Positions 19,165-28,028 of a stretch of DNA of 64,000 nucleotides are shown here, in pieces; positions within the stretch are counted from its first letter, which is position 1, and every line of letters starts with the position of its first letter. The notes under the pieces are model-generated. The model was not told where the DNA came from. It saw nothing but the letters and a program-made list of their open reading frames with translations, and searched no databases. The position numbers and the translations under genes are program-made. The stretch comes from Verrucomicrobiaceae bacterium. Lineage in GTDB: Bacteria > Verrucomicrobiota > Verrucomicrobiia > Verrucomicrobiales > Verrucomicrobiaceae. Location: assembly GCA_947466075.1 (NCBI GenBank), contig CANIBP010000018.1, forward strand, positions 1 to 64,000, read 5' to 3'.

Positions 19165-19896
19165 TTAAGGAGCTGGGGACTTCACTGGTTTCGCCGAGGC
19201 CGCCTTCGCGTCGGCGGGCAGTTCTTTGAGCCGCTCCAGACTGAGGATTTCGTGATGGAACCAGGGCTTGTTCGCGGGCTGCTTTTTGATGACGCACTGG
19301 CTGGAGTATTTGAGGCCGTCTTGCTCCTTCCATTGGCTGAAGTGGTAGCTTTGGTTTCGCAGGTCCATCCGCACGAGGAGGTTGGTCTCGTGGCTGAAGT
19401 AGAGGCGCATTTCGGTATCGAGGCTGCCGGTGATGCTGAGCCCATAGGCGGGCTTGCCTTCCTCGGTGATGTCGGGGATGGGCTTGATGATGGATTTAGC
19501 ATCCAACAGCGCGGCGAGGCTCCAGCCCCACACGTCTTCGTTCCATTGGGTGTCGCCACGGTCCTTGCCATTGGCCCACCAGACGAGCGGCGGCTGCAAG
19601 ACAGAGGTGCGGGTGACTTTGCGCGGCTGGCCAGTGGGCGCGACCTCCGCTGCGGCGAACCACTCCTCCATGCGGAAGGTGGTGAGTATTTTATCTTTGC
19701 CTCCGGTGGCGGCGATGACTTTGTCGATCATGGATTTCACCTCGGCGCTCGGATTCGCAGCGGCTTTGGTATCCAGATAGGCTTTGTCTGCCGAGGCAGT
19801 TGGCGCTTTCCCAGAGACTGGCGTGGCGGGCTTGGCCTCGCTCATCGTCATCTTGGCATCGCGCGCTTGTTTGCCGGTGGAGTTCGGCTTCATCAC
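19165..19896 (-). CDS. LolA-like domain protein, probably the severed C-terminal part of the gene at 19927
   Basis: The protein has up to 243 residues. It begins GTG-ATG and has no signal peptide. After a Pro/Ala-rich linker (residues 15-45) comes a domain with MIDKVIAATGGKDKILTTFRMEEWF, RMDLRNQSYHFSQW and LKYSSQCVIKK. This resembles outer-membrane-lipoprotein-sorting (LolA-like) beta proteins that normally act in the periplasm. The frame is the same as that of the gene at 19927, and only a TAA codon and ten further codons separate them. Absence of a leader on a periplasm-type domain supports its being the C-terminal half of a formerly single secreted protein. If it is expressed separately it would probably stay in the cytoplasm. 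Confidence 0.6.
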   Translation of the reverse strand: MMKPNSTGKQARDAKMTMSEAKPATPVSGKAPTASADKAYLDTKAAANPSAEVKSMIDKVIAATGGKDKILTTFRMEEWFAAAEVAPTGQPRKVTRTSVLQPPLVWWANGKDRGDTQWNEDVWGWSLAALLDAKSIIKPIPDITEEGKPAYGLSITGSLDTEMRLYFSHETNLLVRMDLRNQSYHFSQWKEQDGLKYSSQCVIKKQPANKPWFHHEILSLERLKELPADAKAASAKPVKSPAP

Positions 19897-19926
19897 GCCG
19901 GGTGCGATGAGTTTTTCCGCCGTGGC

Positions 19927-21057
19927 TTAGGCAGCGTCGAACTGCTCCTGCGCCACCTTCTTCGGCAGCGGCAGCACGCCCACGGCACTGAGCGCCTGAA
20001 CTGCCATGCCGGTGGCCTGATAGCTGGCGAGGATGTCTTTTTTGCGCGGAGAAAAAGTGTAGTAACCGCCGGTCTCGCGCTGGCTGTGCAGCAGCCAATC
20101 AATGGCCGCCTTCAGTCTCGCATCATCTGCAGGCACACCGGCACGCGTGAGCGCATAGACCGCGAACGCGGTGGCATAGCCATCACTGCGCGTGACATCG
20201 AGCGGCTGGCCATCGGGGCGTTTCCAGTCCGGATGCACCGACAGCGTGCCGGTGCTCCAGCCGTGGGTGGGCTGTTGTTTGGCAAAGAACGCGGCGATAT
20301 GTTCCTCACGTTGTTCCTTGGTCAAAATGCCACCGACGGCCCAATCCGCGATGACCGTGAGGCCTCGCTCATGCAGGTCCTTCGGCGCATTCGCCTTGAA
20401 CCAACCGCGCAGCTTCTCGATGCCGCTTTTCGCCAGCTCCGTCTGCGCGTAGCCATCCGGTGCCGCCGCCGCACCGAGCGCGACGAGCGTCACGCCCCAA
20501 TGGTGATCGATGGCCGAGGGCGCTTCCTTGAATGGCACCCACGCAAAGCTGCCGTCATCGAGCTGGAACGCCCACAAATGATCGAGCGCCTTGCGCGTCA
20601 TCGGCTGCAGCTTCCCGGTGCTCACCGCATCATGCCTCGCCAGCTCCACTGCCGTGAGAATGCGCTCCGCCCGACTCACGGGAGCACTTTTCTTGTCCAT
20701 CGGCGGCTTCGCGGTGAAGTCCGCCGCGAAGCGCTGCATGAGCACGCGCGTCTCCATCACGCCGGGTGCCAGCGGGTCAATGAGCGGCCGGGCCGCCATG
20801 TAGGCACCGGAGGAATGGCACGCGTAACAGCCCTTCTCGATATTGTGGCTCCGCAGGTCGAAATACTCTCCCGCCTTGGTCGAACGCGCGGAGAAATTGC
20901 TCTCCCGCCGTGTCCCGAGTCGCGCCCGGTGGAGGCAGCAAATTGTAAGGTCTTCCTCCTCGCCCTTGCCCGGATGTCCGGCGAAGGCTGATGCAGCGAG
21001 AGCCGCGAGCAAAAGCGCGGCGGTGAATGACGAATGAAGGCGGATGCTGGATGTCAT
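19927..21057 (-). CDS. Secreted cyclase-fold (squalene-hopene-cyclase/prenyltransferase-like) protein with a haem-c motif, truncated by an in-frame stop
   Basis: The protein has about 376 residues from MTSSIRLHSSFTAALLLAAL, a Sec leader. A CYACH haem-c motif lies near residues 75-79 (NIEKGCYACHSSGAY). The rest shows repeated helical units of the alpha/alpha-barrel type with QW-like pieces: LDHLWAFQLDDGSFAW, DHHWGVTLVALGAAA, DGYATAFAVYALTRAGV, LLHSQRETGGYYTFSP. Such folds occur in terpene cyclases and in secreted proteins of unknown role; with a haem motif and leader, a cyclase function is doubtful. It ends FDAA-TAA, and the frame continues sensibly beyond the stop. The start region is the leader shared with the gene at 8393. 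Confidence 0.75.
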   Translation of the reverse strand: MTSSIRLHSSFTAALLLAALAASAFAGHPGKGEEEDLTICCLHRARLGTRRESNFSARSTKAGEYFDLRSHNIEKGCYACHSSGAYMAARPLIDPLAPGVMETRVLMQRFAADFTAKPPMDKKSAPVSRAERILTAVELARHDAVSTGKLQPMTRKALDHLWAFQLDDGSFAWVPFKEAPSAIDHHWGVTLVALGAAAAPDGYAQTELAKSGIEKLRGWFKANAPKDLHERGLTVIADWAVGGILTKEQREEHIAAFFAKQQPTHGWSTGTLSVHPDWKRPDGQPLDVTRSDGYATAFAVYALTRAGVPADDARLKAAIDWLLHSQRETGGYYTFSPRKKDILASYQATGMAVQALSAVGVLPLPKKVAQEQFDAA

Positions 21058-21080
21058 GATTGAATGAGAACAATACGCCA
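21055..21080 (-). promoter_or_regulatory. Shared leader with GCGTATTGTTC motif upstream of the cyclase-fold gene
   Basis: This is the second copy of the leader at 10841, identical from TGGCGTATTG through the ATG and into the third codon. The downstream proteins are unrelated, so the conserved unit is the start region itself. Confidence 0.45.
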
Positions 21081-21151
21081 AGATGCCGCCTTCCTTAGCA
21101 CGTAACTACCCACGAAAACTCGGGCGGACGTCACGCAAGCGCGGGACACGT

Positions 21152-21784
21152 TTACACCAACCCTTCCTTCAACGCCTTCGCTACAGCACCGGTGCGCGTG
21201 TTGACCTCCAGCTTTTCGTAGATGCGGCGGAGGTAGGTATCGACGGTGTGGACGCTGAGGGTGAGGCGGTCGGCGATTTCTTTTTTGATAAGACCGGTGG
21301 TCATGAGCTGGAGGATTTCCTTTTCGCGTTCACTAAGGCCGTAGTCGCTGTGTTTCGGGGCGAACTTGGTGAACATGTCCAGCACACGGCGAGCGATGCG
21401 TGAGGTCATGGGTGAGCCGCCAGCCAAGGCATCGCGCACGGCCTGAGTGATCTCGGTGACGCTGCTGGTCTTTAAAAGATAGCCACTGGCTCCAGCGCAG
21501 ACGGCTTGGAAGACTTTGTCGTCGTCTTCAAAGACCGTGAGGATCACGATGAGGGTTTTGGGAGCGCGTTCTTTGATGAAGCGGATGCCAGCGAGGCCGC
21601 TCATGCCAGGCAAACCGACATCGAGCAAAATCAAATGAGGCGCGTCATCATGAGCGAGTGCGGCGAGGAGTTTTTCACACGAATCGAAGTCGCGCGTGCA
21701 TTGCAGGCCTGTTTCGGCATTCAGCACACGTTCAAGCGTGCGACGGAAGGCGGCGTGGTCTTCGACGATCCAGATGGTATTCAT
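21152..21784 (-). CDS. NarL/FixJ-type response regulator
   Basis: The protein has 210 residues. The receiver domain (1-120) has the acidic pair VEDH near the N-terminus, the phosphorylatable aspartate at about 55 in LILLDVGLPG, the conserved T in ILTVFED and lysine in YLLKTSS. A LuxR-type helix-turn-helix follows at about 145-205 (LSEREKEILQLMTTGLIKKEIADRLTLS is split across the first two helices). It overlaps the sensor kinase gene by 4 bases (ATGA), so the pair is one two-component system. The targets are not shown by the sequence; the surrounding polysaccharide modules are the obvious candidates. Confidence 0.95.
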   Translation of the reverse strand: MNTIWIVEDHAAFRRTLERVLNAETGLQCTRDFDSCEKLLAALAHDDAPHLILLDVGLPGMSGLAGIRFIKERAPKTLIVILTVFEDDDKVFQAVCAGASGYLLKTSSVTEITQAVRDALAGGSPMTSRIARRVLDMFTKFAPKHSDYGLSEREKEILQLMTTGLIKKEIADRLTLSVHTVDTYLRRIYEKLEVNTRTGAVAKALKEGLV

Positions 21785-23769
21785 GAGAGTGGTGCGTCGA
21801 GAGTGATGTGGGTGCCTTTACCAGACTTGCTGGTGATCTGAAGACTGCCATTCAGCACTGCGGCACGATGACGAAGGTTGGCGAGACCATTTCCTGCTGT
21901 GACGGCATCGGCATCAAAGCCGCAGCCGTTGTCTTCAATGTGGAGATGAAAGCGCTTCGGCTTCCAACGGATCTCGATGGTCGTGTTAGAGGCTTTGGCA
22001 TGGCGTGTGATGTTGTGGGCTGCTTCGCGGAAGAAGAGGAAGATCTGCCGATGAAACTCAAGCGATGCGGTTGCCGAATCATCGGCGGTGGGCGCATCGA
22101 GTGACCAATCGATGCCTTTCAGCAGGCTGGCCGCGCTTTGGCGCATGGCTTCGACGAGGCTGGTCAACTTCGGCGCATCGCCCTCACGCACGAGCCAGAT
22201 GATGCCACGCATGGACTCGGCTGCTTCACCGGCTAGACGATGGATCTCCTGGAGCGATTCGCTGTCGCCACTCTCGCGCAGTGCCAGCTCTGACATGAGA
22301 CGAATGCTGCCAAGATGGCTGCCGATCTCGTCATGCAAGTCGCGCGAGATACGCTGACGCAAAGATTCCATTTCGAGGCGGCGTGAACGCTTGGAGCGCT
22401 GAATCGCAATGAAGGTGAATGCAACGGCACCAAGCAAAACGAAGCAGCCAAGCCATGCCGCACGCGTTTGAGCCAGCGAAACACCTGCGCTACGTCGAAG
22501 GTCGAGTTCGGCGAGCTCATGAGTGATTTCGCGACGCTTCGACAAATCGGTGAGCCATTTTTCTTCGTTGATGAGCAGGCCGGAACTGCTGCGGTCATCG
22601 ACTAGAAAACCTCGCTGCCAAGAAGGCGTCAGTGTGTCATCGGAACTGGTCACGCTGCTGCCAAGGGCGATGTTTTTGCCATCCGCGAAGGCTTGCAACT
22701 CAGCCAGCGCATAAACGAAGTCGCCACTGCGCTCCCAGAGCTTCGTGGCCGTGATGCGGATGATTTTTGCTCTCAATCCGGGCGTGGGAAACGCAACGGG
22801 AGTATCACCAGGGTTCGGGAAATCGGTCGTGATGCTATCAAAGATGGTTTGGCCATCTGCCTCGACTTTGAAACGATGAGGGAAGCCGAAACCAAAGCGA
22901 TCCGGGTAATCACGCGGGTGCGCAGGAATGAGTCGGATCTCTTGGAGATCACGCACCGAGCCGAGATCGATTTGCACCCATTTCGTAGCATCGGCCGTGG
23001 TCGAGATGTCGCTGTGCCAGCCGTTGCTGCTCACATCATCGTTTTTGACTGGCAGACCAAGAGCGTGACAACCATCGACGAGATGCTTTGGCGACCATGT
23101 GGGCAGTGTCTCCACGGAATTTGGCGCGAGCACACTCGCTTGCAGCGCGATGTTTTGCCCGCCACTGAAGACAAGCAACTCGCCCAGACAAAAGATGAAG
23201 CGCTGGCTCAAGCGGGGTTGCATGGAGAGCTTGGTGGCCGTGAAGCGCACATAACGCGCCATCGCTTTCTTCGCATCGATGCGCCATGGAGCGAGCGTTG
23301 AAGAAACATCACTGCCGGTTTGATCCAGCAGTGTGATCGACTCGCCGAAGAGCGGATCATTCGACGCATCGACCCGGAAGCGATGCGGGAACCCATAAGC
23401 CTCCACGCTGCCAAGCATGGCTGGAATCACGATCACCTCATCAAGCGCGTATTCCTTCCCCAAATCGACCTGCACCCAGCGGATGGAGTCCTGCATCGGC
23501 GCGAAGCCGCTGTGAAAGCCCGCATGCTCATGTGGCTGAGCAGCGGGTGATGGCGGCAGCGAGTCGATCACAGATCGAAGCTGCCTTTGCTCCTGCTCAA
23601 TGACCCCCAGCTCCGCATTCAGCCACGACCAAGGCCCATCAGCGTGTGCGCTGATGGTGAACAAGGCAAAGGTGATGAGCCATCGATTCAAACTTCCCAA
23701 CCATTCCCGCAATGAAGCGAACTGCAACCCACGCGAAAACGTGACGAAATCATCACTCCATGACCGCAA
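21781..23769 (-). CDS. Sensor histidine kinase with two discoidin-like extracytoplasmic domains
   Basis: The frame has up to 662 residues. A signal-like hydrophobic segment is followed by two F5/8 type C-like domains at about 70-205 and 210-375, each with WVQVDLG and R(Y/I)(V/I)R(F/I)TATKL strands. A possible third half-unit follows. One transmembrane helix lies at about 437-457. The HisKA_3 dimerisation segment ISRDLHDEIGSHLGSIRL has the phospho-accepting histidine at about 479. A HATPase_c domain follows (N-box HNITRHAKA, G1 DNGCGFD). No ATG lies in frame near the N-terminus; the 23769 TTG overlaps the previous gene, and TTG codons at 23712 or 23691 would give a compact leader. Discoidin domains bind sugars, so a glycan ligand is likely. 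Confidence 0.9.
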   Translation of the reverse strand: MRSWSDDFVTFSRGLQFASLREWLGSLNRWLITFALFTISAHADGPWSWLNAELGVIEQEQRQLRSVIDSLPPSPAAQPHEHAGFHSGFAPMQDSIRWVQVDLGKEYALDEVIVIPAMLGSVEAYGFPHRFRVDASNDPLFGESITLLDQTGSDVSSTLAPWRIDAKKAMARYVRFTATKLSMQPRLSQRFIFCLGELLVFSGGQNIALQASVLAPNSVETLPTWSPKHLVDGCHALGLPVKNDDVSSNGWHSDISTTADATKWVQIDLGSVRDLQEIRLIPAHPRDYPDRFGFGFPHRFKVEADGQTIFDSITTDFPNPGDTPVAFPTPGLRAKIIRITATKLWERSGDFVYALAELQAFADGKNIALGSSVTSSDDTLTPSWQRGFLVDDRSSSGLLINEEKWLTDLSKRREITHELAELDLRRSAGVSLAQTRAAWLGCFVLLGAVAFTFIAIQRSKRSRRLEMESLRQRISRDLHDEIGSHLGSIRLMSELALRESGDSESLQEIHRLAGEAAESMRGIIWLVREGDAPKLTSLVEAMRQSAASLLKGIDWSLDAPTADDSATASLEFHRQIFLFFREAAHNITRHAKASNTTIEIRWKPKRFHLHIEDNGCGFDADAVTAGNGLANLRHRAAVLNGSLQITSKSGKGTHITLDAPLS

Positions 23770-26700
23770 ACTCTGGCGAGAGCAAGAGCGCCTGGCACAA
23801 CTCCTCCCAGGCGGTGAGTGGCTTGGCGGGCGCGTTGGGATTGGCGAAATCGACGCGGGCGTCCCAGCGTTGATTCATGCCGGGCATCGCGGGCATGTCG
23901 GCGGTGGGCATGGTGATGCTGGGACTCCATTGGTAGGGGCCGGCGTCCTTGTCTGTCTGGCTGCTGACGATGAAGTCGAGGGTGTCGCCCTTTTTTACCG
24001 GCACCTTCGCGAGGTCGGTGCAAAGAGATTGCGCTTTGGCTTTCCATTCGCCGAGTTCGCCGCTGCGGCTGCTGATGATTCTTGCGATGACGCCTTCGGT
24101 CTTGGCATCGGTGTGGGTGAGTTCGGCGGTGATGTTGATCTCGCCATCGAGCGGGGCGATCCAGCGGCGGATGCTGCTCATGGAGGTGGTGAGGCCGGAA
24201 TCGCCGCCCATGGCATCGACTTTGACTTCACTGGGTTTTCCGTCGGTGGTTTTGAGTGTGCCTTTGAAGGCTTTGCCATCGAAGGCCGTGAGGCTGGCGA
24301 ACTTCGTGGTCTGCTTGGCGGCGGCATCAAAGGTGCCGTAGCCGTATTGCCAGTCCTGCGACTCGGGATGCACGAGGTCATTCTGCGGATACGCGGCGAG
24401 GTAGCCTCGCGCGCGCGCCAGTTCCTTGTCAGTCGGCTGGCGTTGGAAAACGCGGCAGTAAAGTTCCGTGATGCGTGCCGCGTCGTCGGACAATTCCTTC
24501 GTGAGCGACGCGGCGAGTTGCTTCGCGCTGTCGGTGAGCAGCGGGCTGTTCATCAAAATGAGCGCGCGCGGTGTGAGCGCGGTGCGGCTGCGTTTCGGTG
24601 CGCTGAAATTCGGATCGGGAAAGTCGAAGCTGCGATAGAGCGACGGCTGCGTCTTGCGATCCACGAAGCCGTAAACGGTGCGCCGCACGCTGGCGTCAAT
24701 CTTCTCGGCCTTGCCGAACGGCTCATTCTGCAGCCGGCCCGTGACGGCGAGCAGCGAGTCGCGGAATGGCTCCAGATCCAGCGGACGCATCGGGAAATCC
24801 GCGCGCTGATACGCGGCGGTGAGCATCACGTGCTTGTGCAGCTTCTTGAAGCTCCAGCCATTCTCCATGAACCACGCCGCGAGGTGATCGAGCAGCGGCT
24901 GATTCGTGGGTTTGTCGCCGCGGAAGCCGAAGTCGCTCGGCGTGCCGACGATCGGTTCGCCAAAATGCCAACCCCACACGCGGTTCACGATCACGCGTGC
25001 GGTGAGTGGGTTGTCCCTGCTCGCGATGGCCTGCGCGAGCTCGAGGCGTCCGCTCTTGTCCTTCGGAAAAGGTTCGGGCGCGACATGCTTCAGCGCCGTG
25101 AGGAACTGCCGCGGCGCATCCGGGCCTTTCGTGTTCGGATTGCCGCGCACGAAGACCTTGCCGTCATACATTTTCTCCGCATCCACCCACGACATCGCGC
25201 GCACGGGCGCGCCGGGGTGCTTTGCGGTGAGTTCAGTGATCACTTTCCCATGTTTCTCAAACTCCTTTTTGCCATCCTCGGTGAAGAGGCGCGCGACGCT
25301 GTAGCGGTCCGGAGCGATTTTCACCGGTGAATCCTTCGCAGTCAGCACTTGGCGCAGCGATTCCTGATTGGGATCGGCCAGTTTGTGTTTCTGTTCCAGA
25401 GCATCGAGTCGTGCGATGAGCAGCGGTTGCAGCTTCTTCGTGTCGCAGTCGAGTTCCTCTGCGGTAAGGGCGACGGGTTTGCCAAGCTCGGGCTCGATCT
25501 GTTTCCTCCACGCGCTGTCCACGGCTGCGAAGAGATCGTTGTAGCGTTTGGCGAGATCGGTCGCGTCCTTTGGTGGTGTGGCGAATGCCTTGGCAACGAG
25601 CGGATGCAGCGTCGGCGAGGGAGTGAGCCTGGCTTTCGTGATGAACTCGATGAAAGGGCCGAAGACCTCGGGATGGGCGTCGATCCACGCTTTGCGCGAG
25701 CGGGCAGTAGCGTTGTGCAGATCGGGCTGAAGCCTTCGCTTGTTGATCTCGGCGGTGATTGGCTTGAAGTCGTAGTGCGTCTTCCAACCAGCCTGCTCGG
25801 CGAGTTCCAAATATTCACCCACCCGGCTGCGGGCCTCCGCTGACGCGGCACTGGCGGCCTTGATCGAAGCGATACCGTAGTCCATGCGCGCTTGCCTGTT
25901 CTTCTCCGCATATTCGCGTGTGACCGGTGATTCCGGTTGGGGCAACACAGGCTGAATGTCAGGCTCCTTGCTGCTCTTCAGCACCGCGTGGAGACCGTAG
26001 TAGTCCTTCGTGGTGATGGGCTCCAGCTTGTGATCGTGGCAGCGCGCGCAGCCGATGCTGAGGCCCATCACGCCGCGTCCGATCACATCGAGCGTGTCGT
26101 CCAGCGTGTCGTCGTCGAGGCGGCGATCCTTGCGCCGTCCGATGCCGACGAAGCCCATGCCCGCGAGCGTGCTGGTGTCCTTCGCGGTGTCGAGCTGGTC
26201 GGCGGCGATTTGCTCGATAAGGAATCGGTCGTAGGGCTTGTCGTCGTTGAACGCCTTGATCACGTAGTCGCGATACGTGAACGCGTTTGGATACGTGTCA
26301 TCGCCGTTGAAGATCGCACCCATGTTGTCCGCATAGCGCGCGACATCGAGCCAGTGGCGGCCCCAGCGCTCGCCGTAGCGCGGATCGGCGAGGAGCCTGT
26401 CCACAAGCTTCTCGAACGCCTGCGGTGAAGTGTCCGCAGCAAAGGCATTCGCCTCGGCAAACGTCGGCGGCACACCGAGCAGATCGAAATACGCACGGCG
26501 GATCAGCGTGCGCTTGTCCGCAGGCTGCGAGGGCTTCGTTCCGATGAGTGCATCAAGCGAAGCCGGCTTCGGATCCACGATCGGCTGGAAGGACCAGTGC
26601 TTCACCGAGCTCTCCAGATGCTGCTCGATCTTTGTCAGCGTCCGCGCACCACCACGGGGATCGGGCGCGCCCATCTTCACCCACGCTTCGAGATCCGCGA

Positions 26701-27031
26701 TCTGCTCCTCACTGAGCTGCTTCTTCGGCGGCATCTGCAAATCCTTGTCCGTCCACTTCACCGCTGCGAGCAGCAGCGACTTCGCCGGCTCTCCCCCAAC
26801 GATTGCCGGCCCCGTATCCCCGCCCTTGAGCGTGCCTTCCTTGGTATCGAGCAGCAGACCCCCCTTCTGCTTCTTCTCCGCGCTATGACATTCGTAGCAA
26901 CGCTCGACGAGGATCGGGCGGATCTTGTTTTCAAAGAACTCCACCTGCTGCGGCGGAAGTTCTGCGGCACCCAGAAACACGCCTGAAGCGATGAGGACGG
27001 CAAAGATGTTGAGAAACGCGGAGCGTGGCAT
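23753..27031 (-). CDS. DUF1549/DUF1553 planctomycete-type cytochrome (copy 1)
   Basis: The protein has 1092 residues. A Sec leader is followed by PSCyt1 with the haem-c motif CYECH at about 45-49. DUF1549 (PSCyt2) spans about 150-370 with RRAYFDLLGVPP, YGERWGRHWLDVARYAD and a second CARCH motif followed by DHK. A variable middle region covers about 380-600. DUF1553 (PSD1) is interrupted by a beta-rich insertion (GGDSG, EINITAELTHTDAKTEG). Outside the middle region it is close to the gene at 47960. These cytochromes usually accompany a DUF1501 gene, but none adjoins this one. It overlaps the longest frame of the sensor kinase by 17 bases. Confidence 0.92.
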   Translation of the reverse strand: MPRSAFLNIFAVLIASGVFLGAAELPPQQVEFFENKIRPILVERCYECHSAEKKQKGGLLLDTKEGTLKGGDTGPAIVGGEPAKSLLLAAVKWTDKDLQMPPKKQLSEEQIADLEAWVKMGAPDPRGGARTLTKIEQHLESSVKHWSFQPIVDPKPASLDALIGTKPSQPADKRTLIRRAYFDLLGVPPTFAEANAFAADTSPQAFEKLVDRLLADPRYGERWGRHWLDVARYADNMGAIFNGDDTYPNAFTYRDYVIKAFNDDKPYDRFLIEQIAADQLDTAKDTSTLAGMGFVGIGRRKDRRLDDDTLDDTLDVIGRGVMGLSIGCARCHDHKLEPITTKDYYGLHAVLKSSKEPDIQPVLPQPESPVTREYAEKNRQARMDYGIASIKAASAASAEARSRVGEYLELAEQAGWKTHYDFKPITAEINKRRLQPDLHNATARSRKAWIDAHPEVFGPFIEFITKARLTPSPTLHPLVAKAFATPPKDATDLAKRYNDLFAAVDSAWRKQIEPELGKPVALTAEELDCDTKKLQPLLIARLDALEQKHKLADPNQESLRQVLTAKDSPVKIAPDRYSVARLFTEDGKKEFEKHGKVITELTAKHPGAPVRAMSWVDAEKMYDGKVFVRGNPNTKGPDAPRQFLTALKHVAPEPFPKDKSGRLELAQAIASRDNPLTARVIVNRVWGWHFGEPIVGTPSDFGFRGDKPTNQPLLDHLAAWFMENGWSFKKLHKHVMLTAAYQRADFPMRPLDLEPFRDSLLAVTGRLQNEPFGKAEKIDASVRRTVYGFVDRKTQPSLYRSFDFPDPNFSAPKRSRTALTPRALILMNSPLLTDSAKQLAASLTKELSDDAARITELYCRVFQRQPTDKELARARGYLAAYPQNDLVHPESQDWQYGYGTFDAAAKQTTKFASLTAFDGKAFKGTLKTTDGKPSEVKVDAMGGDSGLTTSMSSIRRWIAPLDGEINITAELTHTDAKTEGVIARIISSRSGELGEWKAKAQSLCTDLAKVPVKKGDTLDFIVSSQTDKDAGPYQWSPSITMPTADMPAMPGMNQRWDARVDFANPNAPAKPLTAWEELCQALLLSPEFAVME

Positions 27032-27043
27032 TGGAATGGTGAG

Positions 27044-27171
27044 TTAATTCGCGCTCATGGCCCCTGTCGGCACGTGCTCGACGGGCTGGGTGAGGCTCTC
27101 GGGATTTATATGAAATGAAGACTGAAGCATCGTGGCGCGGTATTCGATCAGGTTGACGTTCGTGTGTTCGG
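27044..27171 (-). pseudogene. Remnant of the C-terminus of a PA14-type gene like the one at 29540
   Basis: On the minus strand this reads NVNLIEYRA, then HINPESLTQPVEHVPTGA and a TAA at 27044-27046. The complete gene at 29540 ends IRIEYRA..FHLNWESLTQPVEHVPTSA. Only this tail is left, with a shortened, altered centre. It lies directly downstream of the gene at 27173, whose start region in turn matches the start of the gene at 29540. Confidence 0.75.
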
Positions 27172-27172
27172 A

Positions 27173-28003
27173 TCAGTTCTGCCCCGGAAAATCCTTCGCG
27201 TATCGCGTCAGCAGCGCGGGCACGTCATTCGGCAGGATGTAGATCTTGCCCTTGATGGACTTCGTCTCGCCGGGCTTGAGGCCGCCGATGCGGAAGTCGG
27301 AATGGAGGCAGCGGGCGACGCCTTGGAAGAGTTCCTGGTAGGGGTCGAAGGCGACGGCGAAGAGTTGTTTCTCATCGCCGCTGAAGCAGCCGATGAGGCC
27401 GTTGCTGGGCACCAGCGGGCTGAGCGGGCGCGGGTTCACGTCGGTGCGTGGCACGTCCTTCGGGCACCAGACTTGGCCGGGGATGTAGCGGGCTTCTTTG
27501 ATCCACGGCTTGATGTCGCTCATCCGCGTGAGCTTGCCGCCGAGGAAGAGGAAGCACTTCGGCAGGTAGTCGTCGATGTCCTTGCCCTTGTTGTCATAGC
27601 CGGTGAAGTCGCCGAGGCGGATGCAGGGCTGCGCCCAGTGCGCGCCGGAGGCGGTCGCGGAGGGATTGTGCGCGGTGATGGCAAAGGTGACATCGTCGGC
27701 GCTGGCGGTGATGGTGTGATCGACAATGATGCCGTCTTTGACCGTGCAGCGCAGCTTCATCGTTTTCTTGTCGTCGCTCAGCGAGAGGAGTTCTGTCGTG
27801 TGGCCGATGGTGGTGTCGTGCCAATCGGCGGTGGTGGAGTTGGTCCGGCAATACGCTTCAAGGTAGTTGATGCGAATCTCGCCCTTCGGCAGATGTGGGC
27901 CTTGGATGATGAGCCAGTTCTTGTCGCGTGCGAGCGTCAGGTCGGGTGTCTGCGCGAAGGCGAAGCTGGTGGTGAGAAGGATGAAAGCGAGGAGTGGTTT
28001 CAT
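27173..28003 (-). CDS. Secreted protein of unknown function
   Basis: The protein has 276 residues with a Sec leader MKPLLAFILLTTSFAFA. I do not recognise the family. The mature part alternates short beta-like strands, with a conserved-looking GCFSGDEKQLFAVAFDPYQELFQGVARCLHSD region split around residue 220 and three or four cysteines. The bases around the start (CATCATGAAACCACTCCTCGC) are the same as at the gene at 29540, and the tail remnant of such a gene follows it. It therefore seems to occupy the place of a lost paralogue's interior. It lies 25 bases after the SGNH hydrolase gene and is probably cotranscribed with it. Confidence 0.8.
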   Translation of the reverse strand: MKPLLAFILLTTSFAFAQTPDLTLARDKNWLIIQGPHLPKGEIRINYLEAYCRTNSTTADWHDTTIGHTTELLSLSDDKKTMKLRCTVKDGIIVDHTITASADDVTFAITAHNPSATASGAHWAQPCIRLGDFTGYDNKGKDIDDYLPKCFLFLGGKLTRMSDIKPWIKEARYIPGQVWCPKDVPRTDVNPRPLSPLVPSNGLIGCFSGDEKQLFAVAFDPYQELFQGVARCLHSDFRIGGLKPGETKSIKGKIYILPNDVPALLTRYAKDFPGQN

Positions 28004-28028
28004 GATGTGGAGACGTTTCAGAGGACGA

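Noticed and set aside
19252..20991. Plus-strand open frame of 579 codons
   Set aside because: It is antisense to the cyclase-fold and LolA-like genes; no recognisable motif.
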